Source: Phlegmacium glaucopus (Eukaryota; Basidiomycota; Agaricomycetes; Agaricales; Cortinariaceae). Taken from it: a stretch of 64,000 nucleotides of DNA. The notes beneath the pieces were generated by a model. The model was not told where the DNA came from. It searched no databases and worked only from the letters and a program-made list of their open reading frames with translations. The stretch covers positions 2,504,763-2,568,762 of the forward strand of contig MU130378.1 in NCBI GenBank assembly GCA_015039465.1. Direction: 5' to 3'. Shown here piece after piece: positions 22,458 to 33,764 of the stretch. Positions within the stretch are counted from its first letter, which is position 1. Every line of letters starts with the position of its first letter. The translations under genes and the position numbers were made by a program.

Positions 22458-24352
22458 GTCATGCGAGATCTCTACTACGGGTGTCGCAACGCGACACCTA
22501 CAGCCGCTGCGAAGACTTTCACTTTTTCAAGGGCAGTTAGATAAGAAAGTAGTTACAATAAACGAGGATTCGAAAAAATAAAATAAAATCGCAAGCTCAT
22601 GGTTGGTGGCGTTGAGGTTTGAACGGACGCTTCTAATAATCTTCCTGCTGCAAAAGATGTCAAAGAGAATTATATGCATCAACCATTGCGGATTAACCAA
22701 TGAATGTGGATACCCGAGTACTATTAGGAGGGCTTATCGAACTGATGTAGTTGGGCAGTGGAGACAGACTGACAAACGTACCTTCTCCTCGACTTGCACA
22801 ACACAGTTATGGGATATGAAGACTTTAGTTGAAGACATAAAGACGTTAGTTTGTTCGAAAAAATCATTCCCTTTGTAACCAAGAAAACCTTACTGCTCTT
22901 GTCATCTGTCCGAGAACTTAGGATCCGGCAATTGACGATGTCCGTAATGGCGCGTTCCGGAAAGCACTGCAGTTCTACAGCTCAAATTGACTGGAGTGTT
23001 ATCCCGAGGCGGAAATCCTTTCTTGTCGGTTGTATTGCGCAACGTTATATGAATAACAAAAACACCATACTTTTCAAGCTGCAATTTTTTTCCAATGGCA
23101 TCTTTTTTTCCAATGAGGAAATGATTGGATAACTGTGAAGTAAAACTTACTTCTGAAAGGACTCGAAGACGGGATTTTCCGGTGCCAAAACTTTTGAATA
23201 ATCGATAGGCAAAGCCCGTAATAGGTTTCTCCATCATCACGGTTGAGGTCGTAGTTCTGAGGCGCTTGAAACACGACGTCAGGTTAAGGTTGGACGCATG
23301 TAGAGGCTGCGTTTCCGATGTGAGGAACTGTCCACTAACGGAATCCGAGAAAAAGAATTTACATAATAAATGAAAATACTATAACACCTTGGTTAGTTGA
23401 AGGAGACCGTTCATCTCGCCATTACGCCGTGAGCATCTGCTTAGTTGTAGTATGTAATGGGAAGTGAACCAATATACGCACCTCTGCGTTATTGTGCGGG
23501 CACTTTGATAACAATGAGGGTGACGGTACAATTGGAATCTTACTACGATGTTGACGGATTCTAAAGTTTCTTTCCAGCATTCCTTTACTTCAGGAGTCAT
23601 TCAGAGTACTATCAAGAAGAGGCGGCTGAGCATATGATATATGCCATATGGCGACCTCGACCGGAACGAGAGAGGCCCGGGCGTGCTGTAACTTGTTTCT
23701 CCATAGAGACCGGAGCCGTCCTTCGTCAAGATCACATCAGTCACAGTTCTGCAATCAAACGTCGATCAATGACGTCATCGTCGACGGTAGGTCGACATTG
23801 CGAAGCATCCATAGTATCAACACCTGCGCGAAATCCGGAGGTGGCGAATGTACAGGGCGTCTTCGACCTCCAAAAATGCAGATATGCTCGCTCATCCGAG
23901 AACTTGATCTCTTTATGCACGATTAACGGTTTTGAAGAGACCAGGAATCCAGGATGGGTGTGTATTTTATGTATTTTGAAGTTGATGTTTAGGGCTGCAA
24001 ATCGATGATTACAAAAGGTGGGTCCGTGATTTGTGGACAGAAATCCTTCTTGTTTCTTTGGCCCTCAGCCTTATGTATTTTCATTTCTTGGCTTTTGTAC
24101 TAGTAGTACTGCAGGCTCTTCAGTCGTGTCTGTCTGACCAACGTTACTAGTACTTACATATGATGACTCGAGAATCTTGTAGCTCGTTACGCTAAAGACG
24201 TCACTCAAATGAGCGAAGTAGCAGGAGGCGGTACAAGAACCGTCCTCGCTCGTGTCATCTACTCTGAGGCGTCAACGTTGTCGCTTTATGAACTTTTATC
24301 GCGGTTGACAAGCTGCTGTTGACTGCATCGTCTCCACCCAAACCAAAACCGC
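22458..24352. other. Gene-poor region
   Basis: About 1.9 kb without a supportable gene. Open frames of 90-125 codons exist on both strands (for example plus 23634-24008, minus 23240-22902) but show no domain, no splice logic and odd composition. A plus-strand open stretch near 24170-24322 (ending in 'LSLYELLSRLTSCC') is peptide-like but isolated. Probably decayed sequence. Confidence 0.4.
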
Positions 24353-24992
24353 TTCTCTTCCCCGATCATCCGATTCCTGTTGTGAAGCGGAGTTACCAGA
24401 CTCTGTCATTTTCAAGGAGGTCCTACATAACTTCAGCATAGTAACGGATTCCAGTATTTCATACTTCTGCATGACTTACGTATCTGGCGCAGTCGAAATT
24501 CTAGACTTACAGAGAAGTAGATATGCCCAAGTTCTGCTGCACATTGCGTGAACCGGAACGGTATTCCGTAGTCCCGGCCCGGGGTGATAAATGCCAGCAT
24601 CTCATATCTACTTGATATCAATCTAGACATAAGACGATTTTGCTGGATCTGATATGGTGTACCTCAGTAGGGAGTCTGAAGCTTGTACAAGGTTCCTCAT
24701 CATTGACCAAGTGACGTAAGGTCCGTACGTGATGCAGTATTTGAATTGTCTCTGGACTGGATAATAGTTGTCAGGAACGGTTTGAAAGTGACGCTAATTA
24801 GTAATGTCCTTTTACAGGTTATATCGAGTCGGGCGGTGCCACGGGCGCCCCGATTAATATGTCTTTCCGTGCGACAAGGACTCTGAAGTGTATATGTACA
24901 AATGTTGATTGAGTTCATTCTGCGTTCCCAAGACAATGACAAGTCGTTTAACAGCTGATAGAAGTCGCGTTTAAATTTTTAAAGGCGCACTT
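24353..24992 (+). pseudogene. Decayed partial copy of the 19.1-20.9 kb glycosyltransferase-like gene
   Basis: The stretch matches 20040-20935 of the intact gene in order: 'CTCTGTCATTTTCAAGGAGG', 'GGTGATAAATG', 'GATATCAATCTAGAC' and 'AGTCTGAAGCTTGTA' (intact copy 'GGTCTGAAGCTTGTA'). Similarity continues into the 3' flank ('AAAGGCGCACTT'). Intron borders are still visible, so the copy was made at DNA level rather than from mRNA. Several deletions and stops destroy the reading frame, and the entire N-terminal anchor and DDD region are missing. Confidence 0.8.
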
Positions 24993-25148
24993 TCGTCATG
25001 TATTAGCTCTTGCAAATTGGTTTGAAATTGGTTGTAGGCGGTATTGCAGCCGTGTTCATCAGCGATTACGTCATGTACTTGTGAGATGCGCCTACGAGTT
25101 CCACGTTCGACCGGTCCTGTTTTGTTACCTTGTCATACACTCTCTCTT

Positions 25149-26349
25149 ATGTTCATATCAGCTGTTCGTCGTACTGCTGTGCCTGGTGTGGCAGCCTCAT
25201 CTGTCAAACGACTGATCTCTGTTCAGGTAATTTACTTATCATCATGAGCCTTTCAATTGGCGTTAACCGACCTGTCCGCATAGTCGATATTACATGGCTC
25301 ACCAGCAGCCAAAGAAGCTGGAGACCTTGAAATTCAGCAACACTCTAAACTGGTTGGAAGGGGAAAATACATTCACGACTTTGAGAGCATGTGGTTCCGT
25401 CATTTCCGGTTTTACTGAGTCCTGACTCGATACACAGCCCATCGTGTCAAACCTGACAAACATGACGAGTACAAGAAAGCTGCGTGAGTTGGTCAATTGC
25501 TCCATGCGATTATTTCGATTCACATTTGCATGTTTGTAGCGAACGTTATTACAAGGGAGTTCAGGAGGATACAAGGCTAGGTGTTAAACTAACTGGCAAT
25601 TGGGAAACCTTGGTCGGCGATCAAGATACATTTATTCATATTCTTGAGTACGAGAACTATGGTGGTTATGACAAAGCAACTCAACTTGTTAGGGCATCAG
25701 AGGCAAGAAAAGAACTTCTATATGTGGCTTCCTTTGGACTAATGATCACAATCTCCAGCATATGGATGCCTATAAAGCAATGCTCCCTTTCCTTATGTCA
25801 CGTACAAGTCAACTAAATCAAGAATTCGCTTTCTTGCCGACCAAGCCTCCCCATGCGGAAGGAGGAATCTTTGAATTGAGGACTTATGCATTGCAACCAG
25901 GCACACTCTTAGAATGGGAGAACTCATGGTGCGTCACATGAGTTGAGGAGGCCTTTTTTGCTCAAATTCACTCTTACTTATGTAAAGGAGAAGAGGTATC
26001 GAGGCCCGACGTAAATCTGTCGCTCCCGTGGGTGGATGGTTCTCTCAAATTGGGCGACTTCACCAAGTACACCATATGTGGCAATACCCGTGAGAGGTGT
26101 CCGTTTCTTTTCTTTGCCATGTAACTCATAAATAGTTTCCCTTGACAGAAATTTGCAGCAACGAAGGGACATCCGCGAGAGGGCTTGGCAGAACGATGGG
26201 TGGGCAGAAACCGTTTCGAAGGTAAGATTTACCCTGTTCTGTTGATTTGGATGACGTTATAACGCTCTTGTCATCTCTAGACGGCCCAGCTGGCACAGAC
26301 TATGGATGCTTTTATTCTTACGCCACTGTCGTTCAGTCCTCTGAAATGA
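25149..26349 (+). CDS. NIPSNAP-family mitochondrial protein
   Basis: Eight exons (25149-25226, 25284-25386, 25437-25483, 25540-25702, 25759-25928, 25988-26089, 26149-26220, 26281-26349) give 267 residues. The start 'MFISAVRRTAVPGVAASSVK' is a likely mitochondrial presequence. Two NIPSNAP (dimeric ferredoxin-like) repeats follow: the first with 'KLVGRGKYIHDFE', 'THRVKPDKHDEYKKAAERYY', 'LTGNWETLVGDQDTFIHILE' and 'YENYGGYDKA'; the second with 'GGIFELRTYALQPGTLLEWE', 'GWFSQIGRLHQVHHMWQYP' and a C-terminal 'MDAFILTPLSFSPLK'. NIPSNAPs are mitochondrial proteins linked to mitophagy signalling in animals; the fungal role is unknown. Two introns (25387-25436, 25703-25758) appear to use GC donors; see findings. 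Confidence 0.88.
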
Positions 26350-26899
26350 GATTCTGTGTATCACCATATTATCCCCAATTAGCAAAGCTTCATATTCCTT
26401 TTGAACATAAGGTTATAGGCCTTATGGCAGACCGTATGTTATCGAAAATAAATCAGATAACACCAAACTCTGTAGTTCCCCATCTCCCGAAAAACGAGTA
26501 AGTGAATTACCTAAAGTTTTGAGCAAAAGGAGCCGGTGACCGGGTCCCTTGATAGGTTCTAAAAAGAGGAAGAAGGTTGGACTTGGGATTCTCGAGATTT
26601 CCTCTTTTAGGAGTCACGAGGTACGCTTCTATAATTTCGTTAAATCGGACAAAGTACAGTCATAGAATTTCGATACGTCTTTTTGCAGTTGACGGGTGGA
26701 TTCCGATAGTATTGGAGAATATTAATCTTCTCACTGCCAATTTGTGTTCTCACCCGTTGTTTGTGTGAAATGATTGCCGTCGGGATTGAGGCGCCCACGT
26801 GCTGTCCTTTTGCTAGGGGCTAAACTCAGTCATATACGGCTGCCACCGTTTAACTTTGCTTCCTACTTTCAAACTAACGCTTTCCTTCTATCACTGTTG
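26350..26899. other. Intergenic region between NIPSNAP and the Zn2Cys6 regulator
   Basis: A 550-nt spacer. A plus-strand open frame (26577-26768) has no recognisable features. Likely 3' UTR plus promoter of the regulator. Confidence 0.35.
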
Positions 26900-29800
26900 A
26901 TGGAGTGGCATGATACTGACCCCTCGGATGATGAACAGAATCATCACGAAGCTACTGCAAGGAAGAGAAGTAGTCGAGGTAAAGGTTAATCTACTTTCTC
27001 AGAAGTACCACTTTCGATAATTCTTGCTCTTCCAGCATGCGATCAGTGTCGCAAAACTAAAAGCAAATGTGAACGACAGACCATATCGGGGGACTCCAAG
27101 AGATGTAAAAGTTGTACATTTGCCGGCACTGGTCAGCGATTCTACTGCCTTTTAACTCCAATGTCTCATCTATCATTGAAATTGGGTTTGGTAGCTTGCA
27201 CATTCTTAGGTCCGGCGGCTCGATGCCTATGATCACTTGAATAACTACTGATACTCTTAAAGGACCAAGTTATAAGCGCGGCCCGCCCAAAGGCTACATC
27301 CATGCAATTGAGCAGCGATGGCACCAAGTCGAGTCGTTGCTCGGCGCTATACTTCAATGTCCCGACCCAAGGGTACAAAGTATTGTTTACGATCTTCGAC
27401 AAGATGATCTTGCCCGTGAAATTCTGGGACGGGTGGATACTGGTCCATATGTCTGTCCTGCGTTCACCGCTATATCATCGGATTCTCAATATTTCTGGAA
27501 CTATCCCAGGGACCATCTGGTCGTCGATCTCAACCTCCAGACGCGACCAAAGAAGACTTTTTTGCCTCTATTTTGAGAAGTAATGAAGCAGCTCATATCG
27601 ATTCTTCACGCGCCCGTAGACAATCTAGGGTTTCACGAGAAATAGTTTCATCTAATCAAGGTCTGTATCCCTTGTCATGGCAGCTGTTCTTTAGACGTCA
27701 ATTGGCTCTAGATCATGGCCTTTCCGTTGTGCCTACTAAAGAATGGCAGGAAAACCTGTCGAAACGACTTGCCTTTGGCTCCAATCCAGACACGCGTCCT
27801 CCTGACAACATTACAGTGCCTGTTATGCAAAAGCGGCGTCTAAACGGCACCAACGACAATCAACCGAAGTGGGATTCATTGTACACGATAGAGCCAACTC
27901 CTGGTACCAATCTACGAGCGTATGCTTATTATTTTCGCTTACGAATTTACAGAGGATGATGTCAAAAGCACCTTCGAAGGCATGGGACAATTGTCCTTAG
28001 ATGAGAACCAAGAGGTTAGCATTTTCTCTCAAGTGTCTACCTGTGATTGACATAGCAATCAAAAGGTCCGATTTCACGGAGACGCTAGTGGATTACACCT
28101 TCTTGGTCGAAATCAGCGCACTGATGACCGTAACGAAGGTGGCGTATGGTAGAATTAAAAGTTTTTTACACATATTTTCCACTAATGTTTTCCCAGGCGC
28201 CTGCCAATGGCTAGGGTCTGGCCACCTTCTAAATTTGGGATCCCCACTTACCCACTTAGTCAAAACGCCGTTGATCTGCCTCCGCAAGACACGCAAGATC
28301 GCCTTCTCGACCTCTACTTTACTAACATTCACCCAATTTTCCCTGTCATCCATAAGACACAGTTTTTGACGGAGTATAACGCTAGGTTTTTTTTATTCCG
28401 TACGCTACGTCTTATCTGTTACTGACTATGTCTGATTCTAGAAAGAACAAGTATTTGATTTAATGCTCCCTATGACCCTCCTTCTAAAAACTTTCTCTAG
28501 TGACGGCCGAGATCTCAGAGATTCTCCAAGTTCGAGTGCTTCCCCAAGACCAGAACCAACTCAAGAAGTGACCCCTCTCCTTCTTCTCTCCATATTTTCT
28601 ATCGCCGCTCGCCTTACCGGCGACGATTTACCAAATCCTTCTGATAATAAGATGTGGGAAGCTGGGTATGAATATCTGGAGTGCGCACAACATATCTTGA
28701 GTTAGTAAACCTCAGTGATCAGTCGAATATGTTGTCTGATTTCTTTCATAGCCAAGATCTTTCAGTGTTCGAGACCCTCTACGGTTCAAGCCTTATTGCT
28801 TTTAGGCTATCGAGAATTTGGCATAGGTTTGTGGTTAATCTTGCCCAGTGCTTCCTGAGACTAAACGCCTCCAGGGTCAATGGAGCTGGGATGGATTTAC
28901 ATTGGTATGATCAACGTTCCGTCCCTGCACTTCGCATATTGATACGTTGCTAGGTTGTGCTATCCGAATGGCATGTTTTGAGAATATATTTGAGAAGACA
29001 TCTTGTAAACTTTATCCCACAGGCATTTGATTTGGGCCTCAATTGTAATTCCTCGAAATGGAAAATGCATGGGCATGATCTATTTTCTGCTGAAGAGACA
29101 CAAATTCGGCGTCAAATATGGTGGGCATGTTGTCAGACGGATAGGTACGCTGGACACAACTTCAATGCTATCAATTTTATACCAACAAATGGATACATAG
29201 TTATGGCTCTGTATATATGGGTACGTTTCTCTGCCGTTCAAAGCAGGTAATAATACTGATTATTCGCGCCTGAAGGTCGCCCAACAATGATAAAATATGA
29301 AGATTATGAAACTCCACTGCCCAATGTGCACCCAGTGAGTCCGCTCCATCTTTTTAAGCGCTTAGCTACTGAAACTACCGTATAAGATTGAAGAACGTAG
29401 TCCTTGGCAACCTACTTCAACCGCAAATGACATCAATTATCCCCCTGTGGCAAGTAGAGTCATGGGAGCCTTCTGTGCCTCGTCCAGATTAGGTAAGTCC
29501 GTGCGTTATGGTTTTGGAAAGACTTCCTCTCAATCCTAGTTAGTTGTGATTGTGGGCGCTATTGTAACTCAAATATATCCTGTACGTCCTACGCCGGGTC
29601 CTTCGAGAAAAACCATGCTGGCAGATCTGGAGAGCCGCCTGGACCACTGGTATATCACGCTGCCCGAAGAATTACGATATGAAGCGTCGAATAAAAGACA
29701 AACTCCACCTCCTCAGATCCTTTTCTTGCATCTCCGCTATTGGTCAGCCGTACTACTACTTCACCGCGCTTTGTGAGCTTTCATTCTGAGAAAATATCTG

Positions 29801-30882
29801 GCACCTTTGCTAAATAACAGCCATCCAGCATTCCCAATCGGCAAGATTTCATCCCTGGCTTGATACTCAAAGTTTGACTGACTTATGCCCAGGCATGACG
29901 AAACGTTGCAAAGATCACTATTTGGAACAAAGTCATTTGATCTTGCTCACAGCGCCGCTTGTCATGTTGGCGCGTTAGGCAGGGCAATCTCCACGTGTAA
30001 TCAGCCTAAGACTGATTCTTTTTTTTTTTTCAGTAACGGCTTATCGAGAGACGTTCACGATGAAGAGAACATCGCCATTCCTGACGTCACATCTTCTCAG
30101 TGCATCGTAAGTTGCCTAGACCCGTTTTCTATCGCCCACACTGATCGGGGATGGGGAATATGCAGGGTTATGCACATCATGACCAGTAAGATCCATTTTC
30201 TCATCTTGTAGGGTTCATGAACAGTCCTTCCGCAGTGACAATCAGACCTGAGAATTTCGAAGCAAGCACCGGTCTTGACCAGTGCATGACAGCCTTAAAA
30301 GAGATGGCCGTGAGCATTATCCCGCAAGCTATTAAGCTATCCATCTGATGACGACATCCATAACAGATTGTTTGGCCCAGTGCTTCGCGTGCTTGGGATT
30401 TACTGAATGGCGTAAAGCTCCGGACCCATGTAAACCCATTGGCACCATTCCCTCCTCACCATCGATATCCAGACAGACACAAAAGACCGGCTGAAGACGC
30501 CTTTGAGGAAAGGGCGGCTTACAGTCGACGGGAACCTGCCGTTAATAATGCGAGCGGTGTGCAGGAGATCAACACAAGGTTGATGGCCCACATGCTCGGA
30601 CTGGAAGTTCCCGGTAATGATCCATCAACTTATTACTTACTTCATTCGCCGCCACCATTCATAGCTGGAGGGTCTTCGCAACCGTCCAGTCAGCAACCGT
30701 CCAGTCAACAACTGTTGTACCCGTCAAGCGCGGGATTTACCAGTGACATGCAAACAATAAACCCGGTGGTGATGTCTGGAGATGGGACCGGGGCCGGCAG
30801 CAGTTGGGCCCAAAATATCGCAGCACCCGGCAGCTATGGGATCAACAACTATATGTATGATTTCGAGGGATACGGGGTTTGA
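26900..30882 (+). CDS. Zn2Cys6 fungal-specific transcription factor
   Basis: A long, many-intron gene. After 'MEWHDTDPSDDEQNHHEATA' comes the zinc cluster 'ACDQCRKTKSKCERQ' and 'KRCKSCTFAGT' (C-X2-C-X6-C ... C-X2-C), then 'KRGPPKGYIHAIEQRWHQVE' and 'SLLGAIL', a linker-helix dimerisation pattern seen in XlnR/AmyR-type proteins. The middle homology (Fungal_trans) region has 'YFTNIHPIFPVIHKTQFL', 'PLLLLSIFSIAARL', 'SRPSTVQALLLLGYREFGIG', 'AIRMAFDLGLN', 'RRQIWWACCQTDRY' and 'RPTMIKYEDYETPLP'. Late parts include 'LPEELRYEA' and 'IVWPSASRAWDLLNGVK'. The C-terminus is Gln/Ser/Gly-rich ('PSSQQPSSQQL') and ends 'YMYDFEGYGV'. One intron (28971-29022) appears to have a GC donor. Target genes are unknown; resemblance to carbohydrate regulators is general. 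Confidence 0.85.
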
Positions 30883-31074
30883 TAATATTCTGGAAGGTTC
30901 CACGGTATATATGTTATTGTATTTATCTATCTCTTCTCGTGAGATGCCTATAAAAGTTTATGTTAAAGGCCACATTGGCACCGCTTGTGTAAGCCCGGTC
31001 ATGTTGGACCTTCTTGGACCCACGATGGACAGTTCCCTCTTGTTTGTCTAACGTTGTCCTCAGCGCCTACCACC

Positions 31075-33178
31075 ATGTCCCAACTTCAATCCATCCTCAA
31101 CCCAGAATCAAGCCGTAGGCAACAGTATGTCCAGTCTTCACATATCTATCTGCCTAACTTCAACATTTCATCAGATTATCTGTCACTACTCTACCAGAGG
31201 ACCAGAGATCTTCATCTGCAGACCAAAGGTCCTCATCTGCTGACGACGAGATATCACCTGCCTCGAGCGATGAAGTGGATGAATTGGATGAGGAGAGTGA
31301 GGAGGATGATGAATATGACCCTCAGAACCTACGCCCAGATGGCCCAGGTGCATCTGAGGGCGATGAACACGACTTTGCGACTCGAAAGGATGGGAAAGGG
31401 CCACAGAAGCATCTCGATCCATACCAACACCGTCAATCCACAGCGCCAAGGAGGAAGCTTGAGAAGCATGACAGAAAGATTGACCTAGGCCTTCACGATC
31501 ACAAGGCACACGCTGATTGCCCAGATACCCTAGCTTGCCTACCAGACACGAATGGACGTCCCCAACACACTCTACCCGTCATTCTTCGTTGTGCAATTCT
31601 TGGCAGCTCAAGGAAGCGCCTCACTATTCGAGAAATTTATGCTGCAATGGAGTCGAAGTATCCGTTTTACAAGTCTGCTGGGCAAACATGGAAGGTAGAA
31701 CCCTTTTCTTGTAATCCTCAAGAAATTTTGTGGGCCGTTGTTAATTATCCTAATGAATGTCATAGCAATCGGTTCGCCACCATTTGTCACTAAATCGTCT
31801 GTTCGAACGCCAACCACGACCAGTCACGGATCCTGGCTTTGGGTCATATTGGACGGTCAACTTAGATGCCCCACCTGGGACAAAACGACCCCGCAAAAGG
31901 GGACGGCCAAATAGAGACACTGGAGAAGGGTCTTCTAGAAAGACAGCAGCTAGGGCTCAAATTCAGCCCCAAAACCAGCTCAACGTCCAGTCTCAACACA
32001 ATCTCCCACCACAACCCACACAGTTCCAATTTCAACCCCAGACACATCCTACACCGCCCCTTCCGCCTCCACAACAGATTCAGATTCAGCCTATGAATGG
32101 CCTGCAATCGCCAGTGTCGTCGGTCCACTCTCCAGCGCGTCCACACCAACAGGCTGTGCCCCCTCAGCCCCCTCACCAACCGCCACCCACTCGGCAACAA
32201 ACTCTGCAACACCATCAGCAGCACCAACAGCCACAGCATTCGCATTCTAGGCATCAGCCTCAACAGTTATCTCCCGTACAAGACCCTCCGACGTCACACC
32301 AGTCACAACACTACCAGAATCTTCCACCCCAGTCCCAACCACATATGCAGCAAACTCGACATATGAGGCAACCTCAACCATTGCATCAGCATCCGCCGCA
32401 CCAACGTCAACCACCTCATCACCGTCAGTCTTCTCATCAAAGCCAATCTTCACACCAAGAACAATCTTCACATCAAAGTCAATCTTCACACCATAATCAA
32501 CATCAATCACAAAACCATCCTCAATATAAACAACACCATCATTCTCACCAACAATCACAACCCCGTCAGCCCGAGCCACAGCATCGTTATCAACCCCCGC
32601 CCCCACTTCAACCTAGGGTCCCCTCGACGCCGTCGACGCCGTTATCTGGCAGAGAATCCAATTTCCCACCGTCATCTAGCTCTGAAACGGAAGATGGTGG
32701 AAAGATTACTCATGAGAAAGAAAACGGGCCTACCGTATCTGACGACGAACATGAAAGTGAAGAAGAAATGCTGCAATCCCCTCATAGTCGACAATCATCG
32801 GGCCAAGGCCAAACAGCCTTCGTACCGACCAGACCATCCGCGAGTTTCCAACTTCCTCCCTTTTCTGCCTTAGAACAGACTAGAGAGGATGCTTTGAAAC
32901 AAATGCGGGAAGAGATTGCCACTCTTCGCCGCACATCCGCCGAAGCGGTCTCCACTTCAATACGGCTATCTGAACAACTAGCCAATGCCAATCTGGAAGT
33001 CTCAAGATCCAGAGAAGCGGTGAGAGATCTGGAAGATATGTTGCAATCAGAAGCAACAAAACGAAGTGAGGCGGAACGATTGAAGGAGATAGAGATTGAA
33101 AGAAGGCGGGCAGCGGAGCAGGCTTTGAACGGCATTGCTGTCCGTTCGCCTACCCGCCCTCGACCCAGTGGGACATAG
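31075..33178 (+). CDS. Forkhead transcription factor with Gln/His-rich tract
   Basis: Three exons (31075-31124, 31175-31694, 31766-33178) encode 660 residues. An acidic N-terminal stretch ('DELDEESEEDDEYDP') precedes the forkhead winged helix around residues 150-235: 'RPQHTLPVILRCAILGSS', 'RLTIREIYAAMESKYPFYK', 'WKQSVRHHLSLNRLFER' (recognition helix, split by intron 2) and 'GSYWTVNLDA'. A basic 'GTKRPRKRGRP' follows (NLS/AT-hook-like). Residues about 255-480 are a Gln/His/Pro low-complexity tract. The C-terminal 120 residues contain an acidic region and a coiled coil ('EDALKQMREEIATLRRTS'). The H3 helix keeps the N/H positions used for DNA contact. It probably controls cell-cycle or developmental genes; no target is assignable. 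Confidence 0.85.
31960..32640 (+). repeat. CA-rich low-complexity coding repeat (Gln/His/Pro/Ser)
   Basis: Within the forkhead gene, near-pure CAN triplets encode Gln/His runs. Between about 32430 and 32515 a short tandem unit meaning 'Ser-His-Gln-Ser-Gln-Ser' repeats four times. The antisense strand is open but shows only Val/Asp/Gly bias from this composition. Confidence 0.7.
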
Positions 33179-33764
33179 CCATGTGTGACTTTCATCCGAT
33201 GTCCTGCCTGTCTTTTGAAAACACTGCGGCAAAAATTGTCTTGATATGGACAATCGCTCGTCCGAGACTCCAGTGTTGCTGATGCTAACCATACAGGAGT
33301 GTTAGGTTGAACATTTCCCCCCCGCACACGGACATTCTTTTGGTTTAGATGGGTTGTACGATGAATTTGGCATGTTCACAAATGACGTTTTAAGCCTACG
33401 AAATTTCGTTAGGCATGCAACTACTCCCTCCCCTCTTTCTTTTCTTTTACGAAACCAGTGTGTCCCGGTATCACTAGGATAGATTACCGTATGGCCATAC
33501 AATGGTACATGCATCGACAAGGGTGCTCTCAAAAGCTTTACTTGCAGCAGCGCTAGGAGATGTCGATGGAACCTTGAGCAGTACGCTTCAAGCTTACATT
33601 TCGGAACTAGCAGTATGTTGCGAATCTGGTAGGAGAAGTACAGGAAAATATATGAAGTCAACTCAAAGAACCAATTGGAAGGCCATATGAGAGGAGAGTG
33701 CACTTACCAATCTTGCACAAACAAGACCTTTGATCGGCGCGCCGGACGAAATTTTTTGAATGCA
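33179..33764. other. Intergenic region between forkhead gene and UTP13
   Basis: A 586-nt spacer with 3'-UTR-like sequence and the UTP13 promoter. Open frames on both strands here are short and without domain signal. Confidence 0.35.

Noticed and set aside
22902..23240. 112-codon minus-strand frame in the gene-poor region
   Set aside because: No recognisable domain, no splice partners, and repeated Lys runs from A-tracts.
32247..32606. 119-codon minus-strand open frame rich in Val/Asp/Gly
   Set aside because: It is the complement of the CAN-rich Gln/His tract of the forkhead gene; composition explains the openness.
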